Shown here one piece after another: positions 40,907-50,105 of a DNA stretch of 64,000 nt. The stretch spans positions 1 to 64,000 of the forward strand of contig NZ_CP097457.1 of NCBI RefSeq assembly GCF_024029895.1, written 5' to 3'. The notes below the pieces were generated by a model, which saw only the letters and a list, made by a program, of their open reading frames with translations, did no database searches and was not told where the DNA came from. This DNA comes from Buchnera aphidicola (Periphyllus lyropictus) (GTDB taxonomy: Bacteria; Pseudomonadota; Gammaproteobacteria; Enterobacterales; Enterobacteriaceae). Both the position numbers and the translations under genes were made by a program. Within the stretch, counting starts at the first letter, position 1. Each line of letters starts with the position of its first letter.

Positions 40907-42148
40907 TTAATTATAAAATTTTTTTAATACTAATGTAGTGTTTACACCTCCAAAACCAAGACTATTTGACATAACAGTATTTAATTTAATTTTCTTATAA
41001 GAAGTGACAATTTTTATACCTTTTATTTTAGGATCCATTTTTTCTATATTAATACTAGGAGCAATAAAATTATATTTTAACATTAATAATAAAAAAATTA
41101 TTTCATGAACTCCAGAAGCTCCTAAAGAATGACCAGTCATTGATTTAGTAGAAGATATCAAAGGAATTTTTTTATTTTTAAAAACTTTTTTAATTGCATT
41201 TAACTCTATAATATCTCCAATTTTAGTAGAAGTTGCATGTACATTAATACAATCAATTTTTGAAAATATATTTTTTAATGCACTTTTAATACATCTATAT
41301 ATTCCTAATTCTGATGGAAAAACCATACTATTTCCGTGAGAATTAGAACTATATGATATAATTTCTCCATATATATAAGCATTTCTTAATATAGCTTTTT
41401 CTAATTCTTCTAAAACAATTATTCCACTACCTTCTGATATCACAAATCCGTCACGATTAATATCATAAACTCTTGAAGATAATTTAGGATTATTATTATA
41501 TTTCTTAGACAATACTTTAATTAAATCAAAATAAAAAGCAGTATCTAACGTTAATACATCTGAACCTCCTGAAAAAATAATATCTTGCTTTCCAAATTTA
41601 ATTAATTCATAAGCATGACCAATACAATTAGCAGATGTAGAACAAGCAGAACTAATAGAATAACTAATTCCTGAAATTTTTAAAAATGTTGATAAACAAG
41701 CTGACATATTAGAATTCATTGTTTGAAATAAAGTATATATATTAGAATTATTAAAATTTTTATTAAATTTATTTCTATAAAATTGTTGATTATCTTGTAA
41801 TCTAAAACTAGAATTTCTTACAGAACAAAAACCACTCCCAACAACTAAACCAACTCTTTTATTATTCTCATATTGAGAATTAAGTAAAAAAGAATCTTTA
41901 ATAGCATCTTGAATAGCTAAATAGGAATATAAAGTTTCTTTATTCATATATTTAAAAAATTTATTTTTATATATTTTAGAAAAATTTATATTAATTTTCC
42001 CCCAAACATTGCTATTCATTCCTATTTCTTTCATTTCTTTTGAAAAAATAATACCAGATTTTCCTTTTTTTAAAGATTTTAATACTTCTTTTTTATTATT
42101 CCCTATATTAGAAGTAATACCTAATCCAGTAATAACTACTCTTCTCAT
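40907..42148 (-). CDS. fabB: 3-oxoacyl-ACP synthase I
   Basis: Elongates acyl-ACP in fatty acid synthesis. 413 residues (E. coli 406). MRRVVITGLGITSNIGN, the active-site Cys in SISSACSTSANCIGHA, His in NVHATSTKIGD, Lys and His in KSMTGHSLGASGVHE, and SNSLGFGGVNTTLVL are all present. Whether the rest of the fab pathway is kept is not visible here. Divergent from rsmI with about 105 bases between. Confidence 0.97.
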   Translation of the reverse strand: MRRVVITGLGITSNIGNNKKEVLKSLKKGKSGIIFSKEMKEIGMNSNVWGKININFSKIYKNKFFKYMNKETLYSYLAIQDAIKDSFLLNSQYENNKRVGLVVGSGFCSVRNSSFRLQDNQQFYRNKFNKNFNNSNIYTLFQTMNSNMSACLSTFLKISGISYSISSACSTSANCIGHAYELIKFGKQDIIFSGGSDVLTLDTAFYFDLIKVLSKKYNNNPKLSSRVYDINRDGFVISEGSGIIVLEELEKAILRNAYIYGEIISYSSNSHGNSMVFPSELGIYRCIKSALKNIFSKIDCINVHATSTKIGDIIELNAIKKVFKNKKIPLISSTKSMTGHSLGASGVHEIIFLLLMLKYNFIAPSINIEKMDPKIKGIKIVTSYKKIKLNTVMSNSLGFGGVNTTLVLKKFYN

Positions 42149-42253
42149 ATATTACCTACAATTTTCTAAAAAAGAAAACAATTGATTTATACAAAAATAT
42201 GATATAATTTTTTTAAAAAAATTAGATTATAAAAATAAAAAAAAAAGAAAATA

Positions 42254-43114
42254 ATGAAAAAAAAAAAAAAAAATGGAAAACTTTTTATTGTTCCTACTCC
42301 AATAGGAAACATGAAAGATATTACTTATAGAGCTATAAAAGTATTAAATAAAATTGATTATATTGCTTCTGAAAACTATAAAATAACGTTAAAACTATTA
42401 AATAAATTTAATATTAAAAAAAAAATTATTTCTTTTCATAAATATAATGAACATAAAAATACAAATTTAATTATAAAAAAACTTAAAAATAAAAATATTG
42501 CATTAATTTCAAATGCTGGAACTCCTACTATAAATGACCCAGGATTTATTTTAGTAAAAAAATGTCACAAAAAAAAAATAAAAGTAGTTCCTTTACCTGG
42601 AGCTTGTGCTGCTATTACAGCATTAAGTGCATCAGGAATACCATCTAATAAATTTTGTTTCGAAGGTTTTTTACCTTCTCAAGAAAAAAAAAGATGTAAT
42701 ACAATAAAAAAAATAAAATTTGAAAAAAGAACAATTATTTTTTATGAATCTCCTCATAGAATTAAAAAAAGTTTAAAAAATATTGTAGAGAAATTAGGAC
42801 CTTTAAGAAAAATGACATTAGCTAGAGAATTAACAAAATATTGGGAATCAATAAAACTTCAAACAGCATATTATTTCTTTAAAAAATATAAAAATAATTC
42901 TTTAATTTGTAAAGGAGAAATAGTTTTAATAATTTCTGGTTATAAAAATAAAAAAAAAAAGAAAATATCTAAAAAAATAAAAAAAACTTTATATATTTTA
43001 AAACCTTTATTATCTTTAACAAAAACAGCATTAGTAACTTCAAAAATTTATAATATTAAAAAAAATAGCTTATATAAATACCTTTTAAAAAAACAAAATA
43101 ATGACAAAAAATAA
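42254..43114 (+). CDS. rsmI: 16S rRNA 2'-O-methyltransferase (C1402)
   Basis: Methylates the ribose of C1402 in 16S rRNA with SAM. 286 residues, as E. coli. KLFIVPTPIGNMKDITYRAI, SNAGTPTINDPGF, VPLPGACAAITALSASGIP, FEGFLPS and FYESPHRI are the tetrapyrrole-methylase-type blocks. The start ATG is followed by a run of 17 A, a site where slippage would shift frame at once. Its 3' end carries the likely rnpB promoter. Confidence 0.95.
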   Translation: MKKKKKNGKLFIVPTPIGNMKDITYRAIKVLNKIDYIASENYKITLKLLNKFNIKKKIISFHKYNEHKNTNLIIKKLKNKNIALISNAGTPTINDPGFILVKKCHKKKIKVVPLPGACAAITALSASGIPSNKFCFEGFLPSQEKKRCNTIKKIKFEKRTIIFYESPHRIKKSLKNIVEKLGPLRKMTLARELTKYWESIKLQTAYYFFKKYKNNSLICKGEIVLIISGYKNKKKKKISKKIKKTLYILKPLLSLTKTALVTSKIYNIKKNSLYKYLLKKQNNDKK

Positions 43115-43127
43115 AAATTATTATAAT
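43101..43127 (+). promoter_or_regulatory. Probable rnpB promoter
   Basis: ATGACA at 43101-43106 (one off TTGACA) and TATAAT at 43122-43127 are 15 bases apart, and the mature 5' end of M1 RNA is 10 bases after the TATAAT. It overlaps the end of rsmI. The spacing is a little short, and AT richness makes TATAAT common, so this is tentative. Confidence 0.45.
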
Positions 43128-43136
43128 ATTTATAAT

Positions 43137-43504
43137 GAAGTTGACCAGACAATCGCTCTGAAAAATTTTAAGAGAGGAAAGTCCGGACTCCAAAAGGACA
43201 AGACGCCAGATAACATCTGGGAGATGAAAATCTACGAATAGTGCCACAGAAAATAACCGCCTAAAAATAAAAATAGAAAAATTTTTATAAATAAAAGGTA
43301 AGGGTGAAAAGGTGTGGTAAAAGCACACCGTATAATTGGAGACAGTTATAGCATAGGTAAACTCCGTCTGGAGCAAAGCTAAATATAGGTAAAATAGTAT
43401 TGTCCATACTTAAACCTGGGTAAGCTGCTAGAACTAAAAAGTAATTTTTAGTCAAGATTAATGATTGTCTAATACAGAATCCGGCTTATAGGTCAACTTC
43501 ATTT
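43137..43504 (+). ncRNA. rnpB: RNase P RNA (M1 RNA)
   Basis: Catalytic RNA that trims tRNA 5' leaders. About 368 bases (E. coli 377). 5' end GAAGTTGACCAGACAATCGC, the P4-forming GAGGAAAGTCCGGACTCC at about 43175, GGTAAGGGTGAAA, GGTAAACTCC, and the 3' ATCCGGCTTATAGGTCAAC closing with the 5' end are all found in order and match E. coli. It is a GC-rich island in the window. The antisense open frame at 43056-43376 is an artefact of it. Ends are set by comparison, good to a few bases. Confidence 0.97.
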
Positions 43505-43640
43505 GTTTTTTTTTTAAATATAAAATTTTTATAAAAAATTTATAAAATATTTTAAAACAGAATTTATTTAATAATATCATTTTAAAAAAAAAAGAAAAAA
43601 GAAAAAAAATAAAAAAAAAAAAAAATCTAAAAAAAAATAA

Positions 43641-44990
43641 TTAAACTCCAGAAACGATCATATTTGAAATAAGAATAGAACCGCATTGTATATTTTGTCT
43701 AATATCATAATCATTACTAATTGCAGAAATATTTTTATAAATTTCAAATAAATTACCAGAAAGAGTAATTTCGCTTACAGCGTATTTAAAAATTCCATTT
43801 TTTATAAAATATCCAGAAGCTCCTCTAGAATAATCTCCATTAACAATATTTATTCCATCTCCCATAAAATCTGTTATTACTAAACCAGTATTCATTTTTT
43901 TTAGTAAACTATGAAAAGAAATATTATATTTTTGTATTAATTTCCAATTATAAATACCTCCAGAATGACCTGTATTTTTTAAATTTAATTTTCTAGAAGA
44001 ATAAGAGTCTAACAACCAAGTTTTTAAAACTCCATCTTTAACAATAAAACGAGGAAGAGTTAAAGTTCCTTCATTATCAAAAGGTAATGAACCTATTCCT
44101 CTTTTGATATGAGGATCTTCATAAATACTTAACCAATTTGGAAAAATTAATTTATTTAAACTATTTCTTAAAAAAGTAGAATTTTTATATACTTCATAAC
44201 CAGAAATAGCTTTTGATAAAGAACGAAAAATACTAAAAGAAACGTCTGAAGTTAAAATTATAGAATAAATTTTACTTATAATTTTTACTGGATTTAATTT
44301 CATTAAAGTTTTTCTAGAACACTTCCTTCCTATATATTTAGGAGAACTTAAACAATCTAATTTTCTTGAAATAGAATAATATTCATCTCTTTCCTTTTTA
44401 TTTGAATTTTTATCTTGAGCAATAACACAAGTTGATAAAAAATATTGACTAGATTTATACGTTTCTAAAATTCCTTTTGTATTTCCAAAAGCAATAATAC
44501 TATTTTGACTAGAAAAACAACTACCTTCAGTATTAACAATTTTCTCACTAAAATCTAAAGCATATTTTTCACAACTATATGCTAATTCAAAACTCTCTTT
44601 AAAATTTATATAAGAAGGATGAAAAAGATCTAAGTCAACAGTTTTATAATTAGCAAGATCAAAATCAGGTAAACCAGAATATTTATCTGAAGAAGTATAT
44701 TTAGAAATTTCTATAGCTGAAAAAATAGTTTTTTTAATAGAATTAATATTTAAATCCGTAGATGAAGCAGAACCTTTTTTAAAATTAGAATATACAACTA
44801 TAGAAAAAAAAATATCATTATTAAATTCTATATATTCAATTTTTCCGTTTCTTACAGTCATACTTTTATTATAATTTTTTCTAATAAAAATAAAAGATTC
44901 ATCTACTAATTTATTTACCATAGATAAAGATTTTAAAAGAACTTTTTTTAAAAAAAGTTCTTGTTTAAGTATTTCTTTTATCTCATACAT
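43641..44990 (-). CDS. pmbA: Metalloprotease PmbA (TldE)
   Basis: Partner of TldD in degrading unstructured peptides and maturing microcins in E. coli. 449 residues (E. coli 450). NGKIEYIEFNND, GSASSTDLNINSIKKTI, GIGSLPFDNEGTLTLPRFIVKDGVLKTWLLDSYS (read in parts), GLVITDFMGDGINIVNGDYSRGASGYFI and a C-terminal VSEITLSGNL are family-typical. No tldD in this window. Substrate in a symbiont is unknown. Confidence 0.94.
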   Translation of the reverse strand: MYEIKEILKQELFLKKVLLKSLSMVNKLVDESFIFIRKNYNKSMTVRNGKIEYIEFNNDIFFSIVVYSNFKKGSASSTDLNINSIKKTIFSAIEISKYTSSDKYSGLPDFDLANYKTVDLDLFHPSYINFKESFELAYSCEKYALDFSEKIVNTEGSCFSSQNSIIAFGNTKGILETYKSSQYFLSTCVIAQDKNSNKKERDEYYSISRKLDCLSSPKYIGRKCSRKTLMKLNPVKIISKIYSIILTSDVSFSIFRSLSKAISGYEVYKNSTFLRNSLNKLIFPNWLSIYEDPHIKRGIGSLPFDNEGTLTLPRFIVKDGVLKTWLLDSYSSRKLNLKNTGHSGGIYNWKLIQKYNISFHSLLKKMNTGLVITDFMGDGINIVNGDYSRGASGYFIKNGIFKYAVSEITLSGNLFEIYKNISAISNDYDIRQNIQCGSILISNMIVSGV

Positions 44991-45247
44991 TTTCGACTCT
45001 TTTAATATATATAAAAAAATAACTAATTTTGTTTTCTTATTGTAATTTTTTTTTTAATATTTTTCAAATATTAAAAAAATTTAAAATTAAAATGTAAATA
45101 TAAATAAAAAGTTATAAAAATTTTTTAAAAAATTATATATTTAAAATATAATTTTTAAAATATTGTGATAATAATTTACTTCACATATAATAATTAAACA
45201 TAAAAAATTTTTAAAAATAACTCTCTTTATTTTATAAGAAAAATAAT

Positions 45248-45784
45248 ATGAATTTAAAAAAAATAAAACCAGGAAAAAATGTTCCTAACGACGTATACGT
45301 AATAATAGAAATTCAAGCTCATTCTAAACCTATTAAATACGAAATAAATAAAAAAAATAAATTACTTATGGTAGATAGAATAATTCCAACTTCTATGTTT
45401 TATCCATGTAATTATGGATTTATTAATAAAACTTTATCTTTAGATGGAGATCCATTAGATGCATTAGTAATAACACCTTATCCATTAATTCCTTATTCTA
45501 TTATTCAATGTAAACCAATAGGAATGTTAAATATGAAAGATGAATCTGGTATAGATTATAAAATCATATGTGTTCCAACAAAAAAAATTTGTAAGGAATA
45601 TAAATTAGTTAATGATATTCAAGATTTACCTAAAAATATATTAAAAAATATTTCACATTTCTTTAAATATTATAAAAAATTAGAAAAAAAAAAATGGACT
45701 GAAATATTAAAATGGAAAAATTCTAATGAATCTAAAAAAGAAATAATAAAATCAATTAAAAGATATAAAAAAAAAAAAAAATAA
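45248..45784 (+). CDS. ppa: Inorganic pyrophosphatase
   Basis: Hydrolyses pyrophosphate to phosphate, pulling biosynthetic reactions forward. 178 residues (E. coli 176). IEIQAHSKPIKYEINKK, MFYPCNYGFINKTLSLDGDPLDALVITPYPL and IGMLNMKDESGIDYKI hold the metal-binding acidic residues. The last 12 residues end in a Lys run coded by a long A tract. Divergent from pmbA. Confidence 0.98.
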   Translation: MNLKKIKPGKNVPNDVYVIIEIQAHSKPIKYEINKKNKLLMVDRIIPTSMFYPCNYGFINKTLSLDGDPLDALVITPYPLIPYSIIQCKPIGMLNMKDESGIDYKIICVPTKKICKEYKLVNDIQDLPKNILKNISHFFKYYKKLEKKKWTEILKWKNSNESKKEIIKSIKRYKKKKK

Positions 45785-45958
45785 AAGAATTAAAAAAATA
45801 AAAATAATAGTTTCTAAAAAATAAATTTTTTATAAAATATTATTTTTTAAATTTATTGGTGATTTTTTTCATTAAAAAATATATTTATTTAAATTAATAT
45901 ATTTACTAAAATTTAAAAAAATATAAAATATTAATAAATATATTAAAAGGTAAAAATA

Positions 45959-46177
45959 ATGTCTAGAAAATGTAAAATTACTGGAAAAAAAACAATTTTT
46001 GGAAATAATAGATCTCATGCTTTAAATGCAACAAAAAGAAAATTTAAAATAAATTTAAAAACCCATAAATTTTGGATAAAAAAAGAAAAAAAATTTATAA
46101 AATTAAAACTTTCAACTAAAGGAATAAGATTAATTAATAAAAAAGGAATTGAAAACGTATTAAAAAATATAAAATAA
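45959..46177 (+). CDS. rpmB: 50S ribosomal protein L28
   Basis: 72 residues (E. coli 78). [21 protein letters not shown] and [18 protein letters not shown] follow the family; the C-terminus VLKNIK is short. ATG preceded by AAAAGG 6 bases upstream. rpmG follows after 21 bases, the usual operon. Confidence 0.96.
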   Translation: MSRKCKITGKKTIFGNNRSHALNATKRKFKINLKTHKFWIKKEKKFIKLKLSTKGIRLINKKGIENVLKNIK

Positions 46178-46198
46178 AAAAAAAAAGGAAAAAAAAAA

Positions 46199-46366
46199 AT
46201 GGCAAAAAATTTAAGAATAAAAATAAAATTAATATCTTCTTTAAAAACTGGACATTATTACACTACAACAAAAAATAAAAGCGATAAAAATAAAAAATTA
46301 GAATTAAAAAAATATGATCCTATAGCAAGAAAAAAAGCAATATATAAAGAATATAAAATTAGATAA
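46199..46366 (+). CDS. rpmG: 50S ribosomal protein L33
   Basis: 55 residues, as in E. coli. Reads [40 protein letters not shown] and [15 protein letters not shown], matching E. coli L33 ([41 protein letters not shown]). It has an AAAGG ribosome site (about 46185-46190) and follows rpmB by 21 bases. Confidence 0.97.
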   Translation: MAKNLRIKIKLISSLKTGHYYTTTKNKSDKNKKLELKKYDPIARKKAIYKEYKIR

Positions 46367-46393
46367 AAATCTTTTAAAAAATTTTTTAAAAAC

Positions 46394-46420
46394 AAAATTA
46401 ATATAAAAAAAATTAATTTT
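46394..46420. terminator. AT-rich inverted repeat between convergent rpmG and fliR
   Basis: AAAATTAAT at 46394-46402 pairs with ATTAATTTT at 46412-46420, loop of 9. It overlaps the fliR stop codon region by a few bases. Being AT-only it is weak evidence, but it lies where a terminator is needed. Confidence 0.3.
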
Positions 46421-47192
46421 CAATTTTATAAAAAATTTTTAATAATGATGAATAATTTTTATAAAAATATGTATCTAAATAAGAAATAATAAAAAAAGTT
46501 AAAAAATAAAAAGAAATCATTCCAGCAAAAGTTATTATAGAAAAACCAATAGAAAATATAGATAATTGAGGAAAAAATTTATTTAAAAAACATAAAGCTA
46601 AATTTAATGATAATAAAATAACAATAATAGGTAAAATAATATGTATTCCACTAATAAAAACAAAACTAAAATAAGACGAAATTAAAAAAAGAACTCTAAA
46701 ATCAAAAAACTTTATATTTATAGGAATATAATTAAAACTCTGAACAATAGTATGAATAATCCATAAATGACCATCTATTGATAAAAATAAATAAAATATT
46801 AAAAAATTTAAAAAACGAGATACAATTGGAAAATTTGAAGAAGTATTCATATCAAAGAAATTAGAAAATGAAAGACCAGTTTGTGATCCAAAAATTTCTC
46901 CAGCTATATTTGAAATAGAAAATATTAAATTAATAGAAAAACCAATTATTATTCCTATAAATATTTGTTCAAAAATTATCTTTAAAAAATTTAAAAGATT
47001 TAAGGAAAAAAAATCTACTGAATAAAAATTAATTACAATAAAACAAAAAAAAAAAGATAATACAATTCTTAATTGTAAATTAAAATAATTACTATTAAAT
47101 ATTGGTATAGTAAATAAAATAAAATAAATTCTTAAAAAAATAAAAAAAAAAATTAATATGTAAAAATTTATATTTTGAGAAATAATATTCAT
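46413..47192 (-). CDS. fliR: Flagellar export protein FliR
   Basis: Part of the FliPQR export gate in the inner membrane. 259 residues (E. coli 261). About six hydrophobic segments; IFGSQTGLSFSNFFDMNTSSNFP matches the FliR-conserved GLSFAT/DP region, and FFPQLSIFSIGFSI the LNLFSIGFP-like block. Last in the fliM-N-O-P-Q-R run, separated from fliQ by 19 bases. Confidence 0.94.
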   Translation of the reverse strand: MNIISQNINFYILIFFFIFLRIYFILFTIPIFNSNYFNLQLRIVLSFFFCFIVINFYSVDFFSLNLLNFLKIIFEQIFIGIIIGFSINLIFSISNIAGEIFGSQTGLSFSNFFDMNTSSNFPIVSRFLNFLIFYLFLSIDGHLWIIHTIVQSFNYIPINIKFFDFRVLFLISSYFSFVFISGIHIILPIIVILLSLNLALCFLNKFFPQLSIFSIGFSIITFAGMISFYFLTFFIISYLDTYFYKNYSSLLKIFYKIEN

Positions 47193-47211
47193 CTATTTAA
47201 TACCATAAATT

Positions 47212-47484
47212 TTATGAACCTATAATTAAAGGCATATTATTAAATAAATTATCAATATAATTAATAATAATACGTAACATCCAAGGACCTAAAAAAAACA
47301 AGACAAAAAGAACAGAAATTACTTTTGGTATAAATGACAAAGTTTGTTCATTAATTTGAGTAGCTGCTTGAAATATACTAATAACTAATCCACTTAATAA
47401 AACAGATAACAAAATTGGAGATGATAACATTAATAATGTTTTACTAGCATCAAAAAAAATCTTTTGTAAAAAATTTATATTCAT
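47212..47484 (-). CDS. fliQ: Flagellar export protein FliQ
   Basis: Two-helix subunit of the export gate. 90 residues (E. coli 89). Hydrophobic segments at about 15-40 and 53-78; SGLVISIFQAATQINEQTLSFIPK is the highly conserved loop. Between fliP (42 bases) and fliR. Confidence 0.96.
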   Translation of the reverse strand: MNINFLQKIFFDASKTLLMLSSPILLSVLLSGLVISIFQAATQINEQTLSFIPKVISVLFVLFFLGPWMLRIIINYIDNLFNNMPLIIGS

Positions 47485-47526
47485 AAATAAACCCTAATTA
47501 AAAAATTTTTCAATAAAAAATTTATA

Positions 47527-48264
47527 TTAATGAAAACTACGAGATAAAGAAGTAATTAACAATTTCCAACCATCTGATAAAACAAAAATAATTAATTTTA
47601 AAGGAAGTGAAACAGTTGATGGAGGTACCATCATCATTCCTAAAGACATTAAAATACTTGAAACTAATAAATCGATAATTAGAAATGGAATAAAAATTGA
47701 AAATCCAATTTTAAAAGCAGTTTTTAATTCACTTGTCATAAAAGCAGGAATTAATACACGAAAAGATATATCTTCTTTTTTATATGAAAAATTTAAATGA
47801 GCTAATTTTGAAAAAACTAATAAATCTTTTCTTTTCGTTTGATTAAACATAAACTCTTTTAATGGATTTAAAGTTTTATTTATTGCTGTTTTAAAATTTA
47901 TTTTATTTTCGTCAAAAGGAACATAAGCATTATTATAAATTTTATTTAAATATGGTTCCATAATAAAAAAAGTTAAAAATAAAGATAAACCAAGCAAAAT
48001 TTGATTTGGAGGTACATAAGGTGTACCCATTGCGTTCCTTAACAAACCAAACACTATAATAATACGAGTAAAACACGTCATCATTAAAATTATAATAGGT
48101 ATAAATGTCAAAAAAGATAAAAAAATAAAAATTTGAAAAGCTGAAGAAAATTCTAAAGAATTAATATTTTTATGAAAAAGATCATCAAAATTAAATATAT
48201 TTTTTGCTTCAGCATTTATAGAAAAAAATGTTAAAAAAAACATAAAAAACAATCGAAATATCAT
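47527..48264 (-). CDS. fliP: Flagellar export protein FliP
   Basis: Core of the export gate. 245 residues, equal to E. coli. N-terminal signal peptide (about 1-20, ending around SINAEA), then hydrophobic segments; [48 protein letters not shown] (read in parts) and [21 protein letters not shown] are the family core. Precedes fliQ. Confidence 0.97.
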   Translation of the reverse strand: MIFRLFFMFFLTFFSINAEAKNIFNFDDLFHKNINSLEFSSAFQIFIFLSFLTFIPIIILMMTCFTRIIIVFGLLRNAMGTPYVPPNQILLGLSLFLTFFIMEPYLNKIYNNAYVPFDENKINFKTAINKTLNPLKEFMFNQTKRKDLLVFSKLAHLNFSYKKEDISFRVLIPAFMTSELKTAFKIGFSIFIPFLIIDLLVSSILMSLGMMMVPPSTVSLPLKLIIFVLSDGWKLLITSLSRSFH

Positions 48265-48300
48265 AATTTTATTTTAACTCTTTAAATGTATGTAAAAATT

Positions 48301-48630
48301 TTATTTTATTGAATATTTAATTTTATTTTTTTTATTATTTAAATTTTTTTTTTTTTTAGTAGTAAATGTATGTAATTTTACTATTTTTTCTGAAGTAATT
48401 CCAAGTACTAATTTTACTTTATTAACATTTAAAATAATTATTTTAGTATTTGAATCAACAAAAATAATTGATTTAATTTTTAAATCAGAAGAATTTTTTT
48501 TATTATATAAAAAAAAAATTTTAATTATTATAAAAATTAATAATAGTATAAAAAATATATAAAAAAAATTATTATTTTTTATATTATTTAATGAAAAATA
48601 ATTATATATAGATAAAAAATAATTGTTCAT
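48301..48630 (-). CDS. fliO: Flagellar assembly protein FliO
   Basis: Helps FliP assemble into the export gate. 109 residues (E. coli about 121). One transmembrane segment at about 22-42, then the soluble domain with IKSIIFVDSNTKIIILNVNK and LVLGITSEKIVKLHTF, matching the FliO pattern (VVLVDV, LLLGVTPGRISLLH). C-terminus lysine-rich. Identification rests on this pattern and on its place between fliN and fliP. Confidence 0.8.
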   Translation of the reverse strand: MNNYFLSIYNYFSLNNIKNNNFFYIFFILLLIFIIIKIFFLYNKKNSSDLKIKSIIFVDSNTKIIILNVNKVKLVLGITSEKIVKLHTFTTKKKKNLNNKKNKIKYSIK

Positions 48631-48684
48631 AAATACACTTTTTAAAATTGGTTTTTATATCAATATATTAATACTAAAAATATA

Positions 48685-49944
48685 TTATTTTTTAGAATTA
48701 ATAACTTTTATTATTCTAATTCCATATTTTTTTTTATAAAATACTATTTCTCCTTTAGCAATCAAAAAATTATTAATAAAAACATTTAATAATTTTCCAG
48801 AAAAATTATTTAAAATAATAGTAGAATTTTTTTTAATTTTTAATAAATCTTCTATTTTTATTTTTAAAGAACTTAATTCAATAGTAATTTTTATTGGAAT
48901 TTTTGAAATTATATCTATATCTTTAAATAAAAAATCATCTTTAACATTTATTTTAGGAACATCTATTTTTAAATTTTTTTTATCTAATGTTTTATCAAAA
49001 TAATTAATATCTTTAATATTAACATCAGTTTTTTTTAAAATATTTTTATTTTTATTAATTTTGTTATGCATTAATAATAATCCTATAATTTTTTTAAAAA
49101 AAATTTTTTTTGAAATTTTTTTTTTAAACAATATTATTGATTTATTATCAAGAATTTTATAATTTCCATTAATTAAAGGTATATTATTAATATAAACAAC
49201 TATTTTTTTTGGATTATTTATAGGAATTACATTATTTTTTTTTATATTTAAAATATTTTTTAATGTACAATTACATTCTCTTGATTTAACAATAATAGTA
49301 TATTTTATTTTTTTTATAATATTTATTATATTTGTTTTATTTTTTTTATATAATAATATATTTATTTTATTTTTCAAATTATAAGGAATTAAAATATAAA
49401 ATTTATTAAAAATATTTTTAAATTTAAAAAAAAAACTAGAAATAATATATGAATTACTCATATTTGAAACTAAGTAATTAGAAAAAAAAGAAAATTGAAG
49501 ATCATGAATTATATTTATTTCTAATAAACAAACTTTACTCCATGAAAGTAAATATAATTTAATAAATTTACTAAAAAAATCTTTTAATACAAATTTATTT
49601 AAAAAAAAATTATTGTTTATATCATTTTTTTTATTTATAAATAAATTATTTCCCCCAAAAACATTTTCTATTATTTCAAAAATAAAAACATTTGGAATAA
49701 TAAAATAAAAGTAATCAGAAGTAGGAAAAAATTTTACTGTAATATAACTAATAGATTGATTAAAATATTTTTTTAAAAAAGAAAATTTACAACAAAATAT
49801 ATCTAAATTTTTTACTTTAATTAAAAAATTCATTTTTTTAAAAAAAAATTTTTCTAAAGTATAAGAAAAATTTTTATTAATTTTTTTTAATAAATTATAT
49901 TTTATATTTTTATTCTCTTTTTTAAAAAAATTTATTTTTTTCAT
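48685..49944 (-). CDS. fliMN: FliM-FliN fusion, flagellar C-ring protein
   Basis: 419 residues in one frame. Residues 1-291 are a degenerate FliM: FPTSDYFYFIIPNVFIFEII, ENVFGGNN, LYLLSWSKV, and a SPOA-like domain with NNVIPINNPKKIVVYINNIPLINGNY. No CheY-binding EIDALL motif is seen at the N-terminus. From Met292 (ATG at 49071-49069) the sequence is FliN: after a poorly conserved arm, FKDIDIISKIPIKITIEL, LNNFSGKLLNVFINNFLIAKGEIVF and YGIRIIKVI match FliN of Salmonella (DIDLIMDIPVKLTVEL, INGYLIAQGEVVV, YGVRITDII). E. coli has two genes of 334 and 137 residues. FliN may also be made from the internal ATG. Confidence 0.88.
   Translation of the reverse strand: MKKINFFKKENKNIKYNLLKKINKNFSYTLEKFFFKKMNFLIKVKNLDIFCCKFSFLKKYFNQSISYITVKFFPTSDYFYFIIPNVFIFEIIENVFGGNNLFINKKNDINNNFFLNKFVLKDFFSKFIKLYLLSWSKVCLLEINIIHDLQFSFFSNYLVSNMSNSYIISSFFFKFKNIFNKFYILIPYNLKNKINILLYKKNKTNIINIIKKIKYTIIVKSRECNCTLKNILNIKKNNVIPINNPKKIVVYINNIPLINGNYKILDNKSIILFKKKISKKIFFKKIIGLLLMHNKINKNKNILKKTDVNIKDINYFDKTLDKKNLKIDVPKINVKDDFLFKDIDIISKIPIKITIELSSLKIKIEDLLKIKKNSTIILNNFSGKLLNVFINNFLIAKGEIVFYKKKYGIRIIKVINSKK
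49081..49084 (-). promoter_or_regulatory. Shine-Dalgarno site for internal FliN start
   Basis: AGGA on the minus strand stands 9 bases before the in-frame ATG at 49071-49069. It would allow a 128-residue FliN to be made in addition to the fusion protein. Its presence inside coding sequence could be inherited from the separate fliN gene. Confidence 0.5.
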
Positions 49945-50105
49945 TTTAACACCTTTTTGATATAAAATTATATAAATAAAAAATAATTTAAAATATATTT
50001 TTTAGAAAATTTAATTTAATGAATTAAAATTAACTATAAAAAATAAAATATAAAAAATAAAAAAATTTTATATTTTTATAATTTTTATCAAAAAAATTTT
50101 TTAAA

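Noticed and set aside
43056..43376. Minus-strand frame of 106 codons
   Set aside because: Antisense to rnpB and the rsmI end; an artefact of the RNA gene's sequence.
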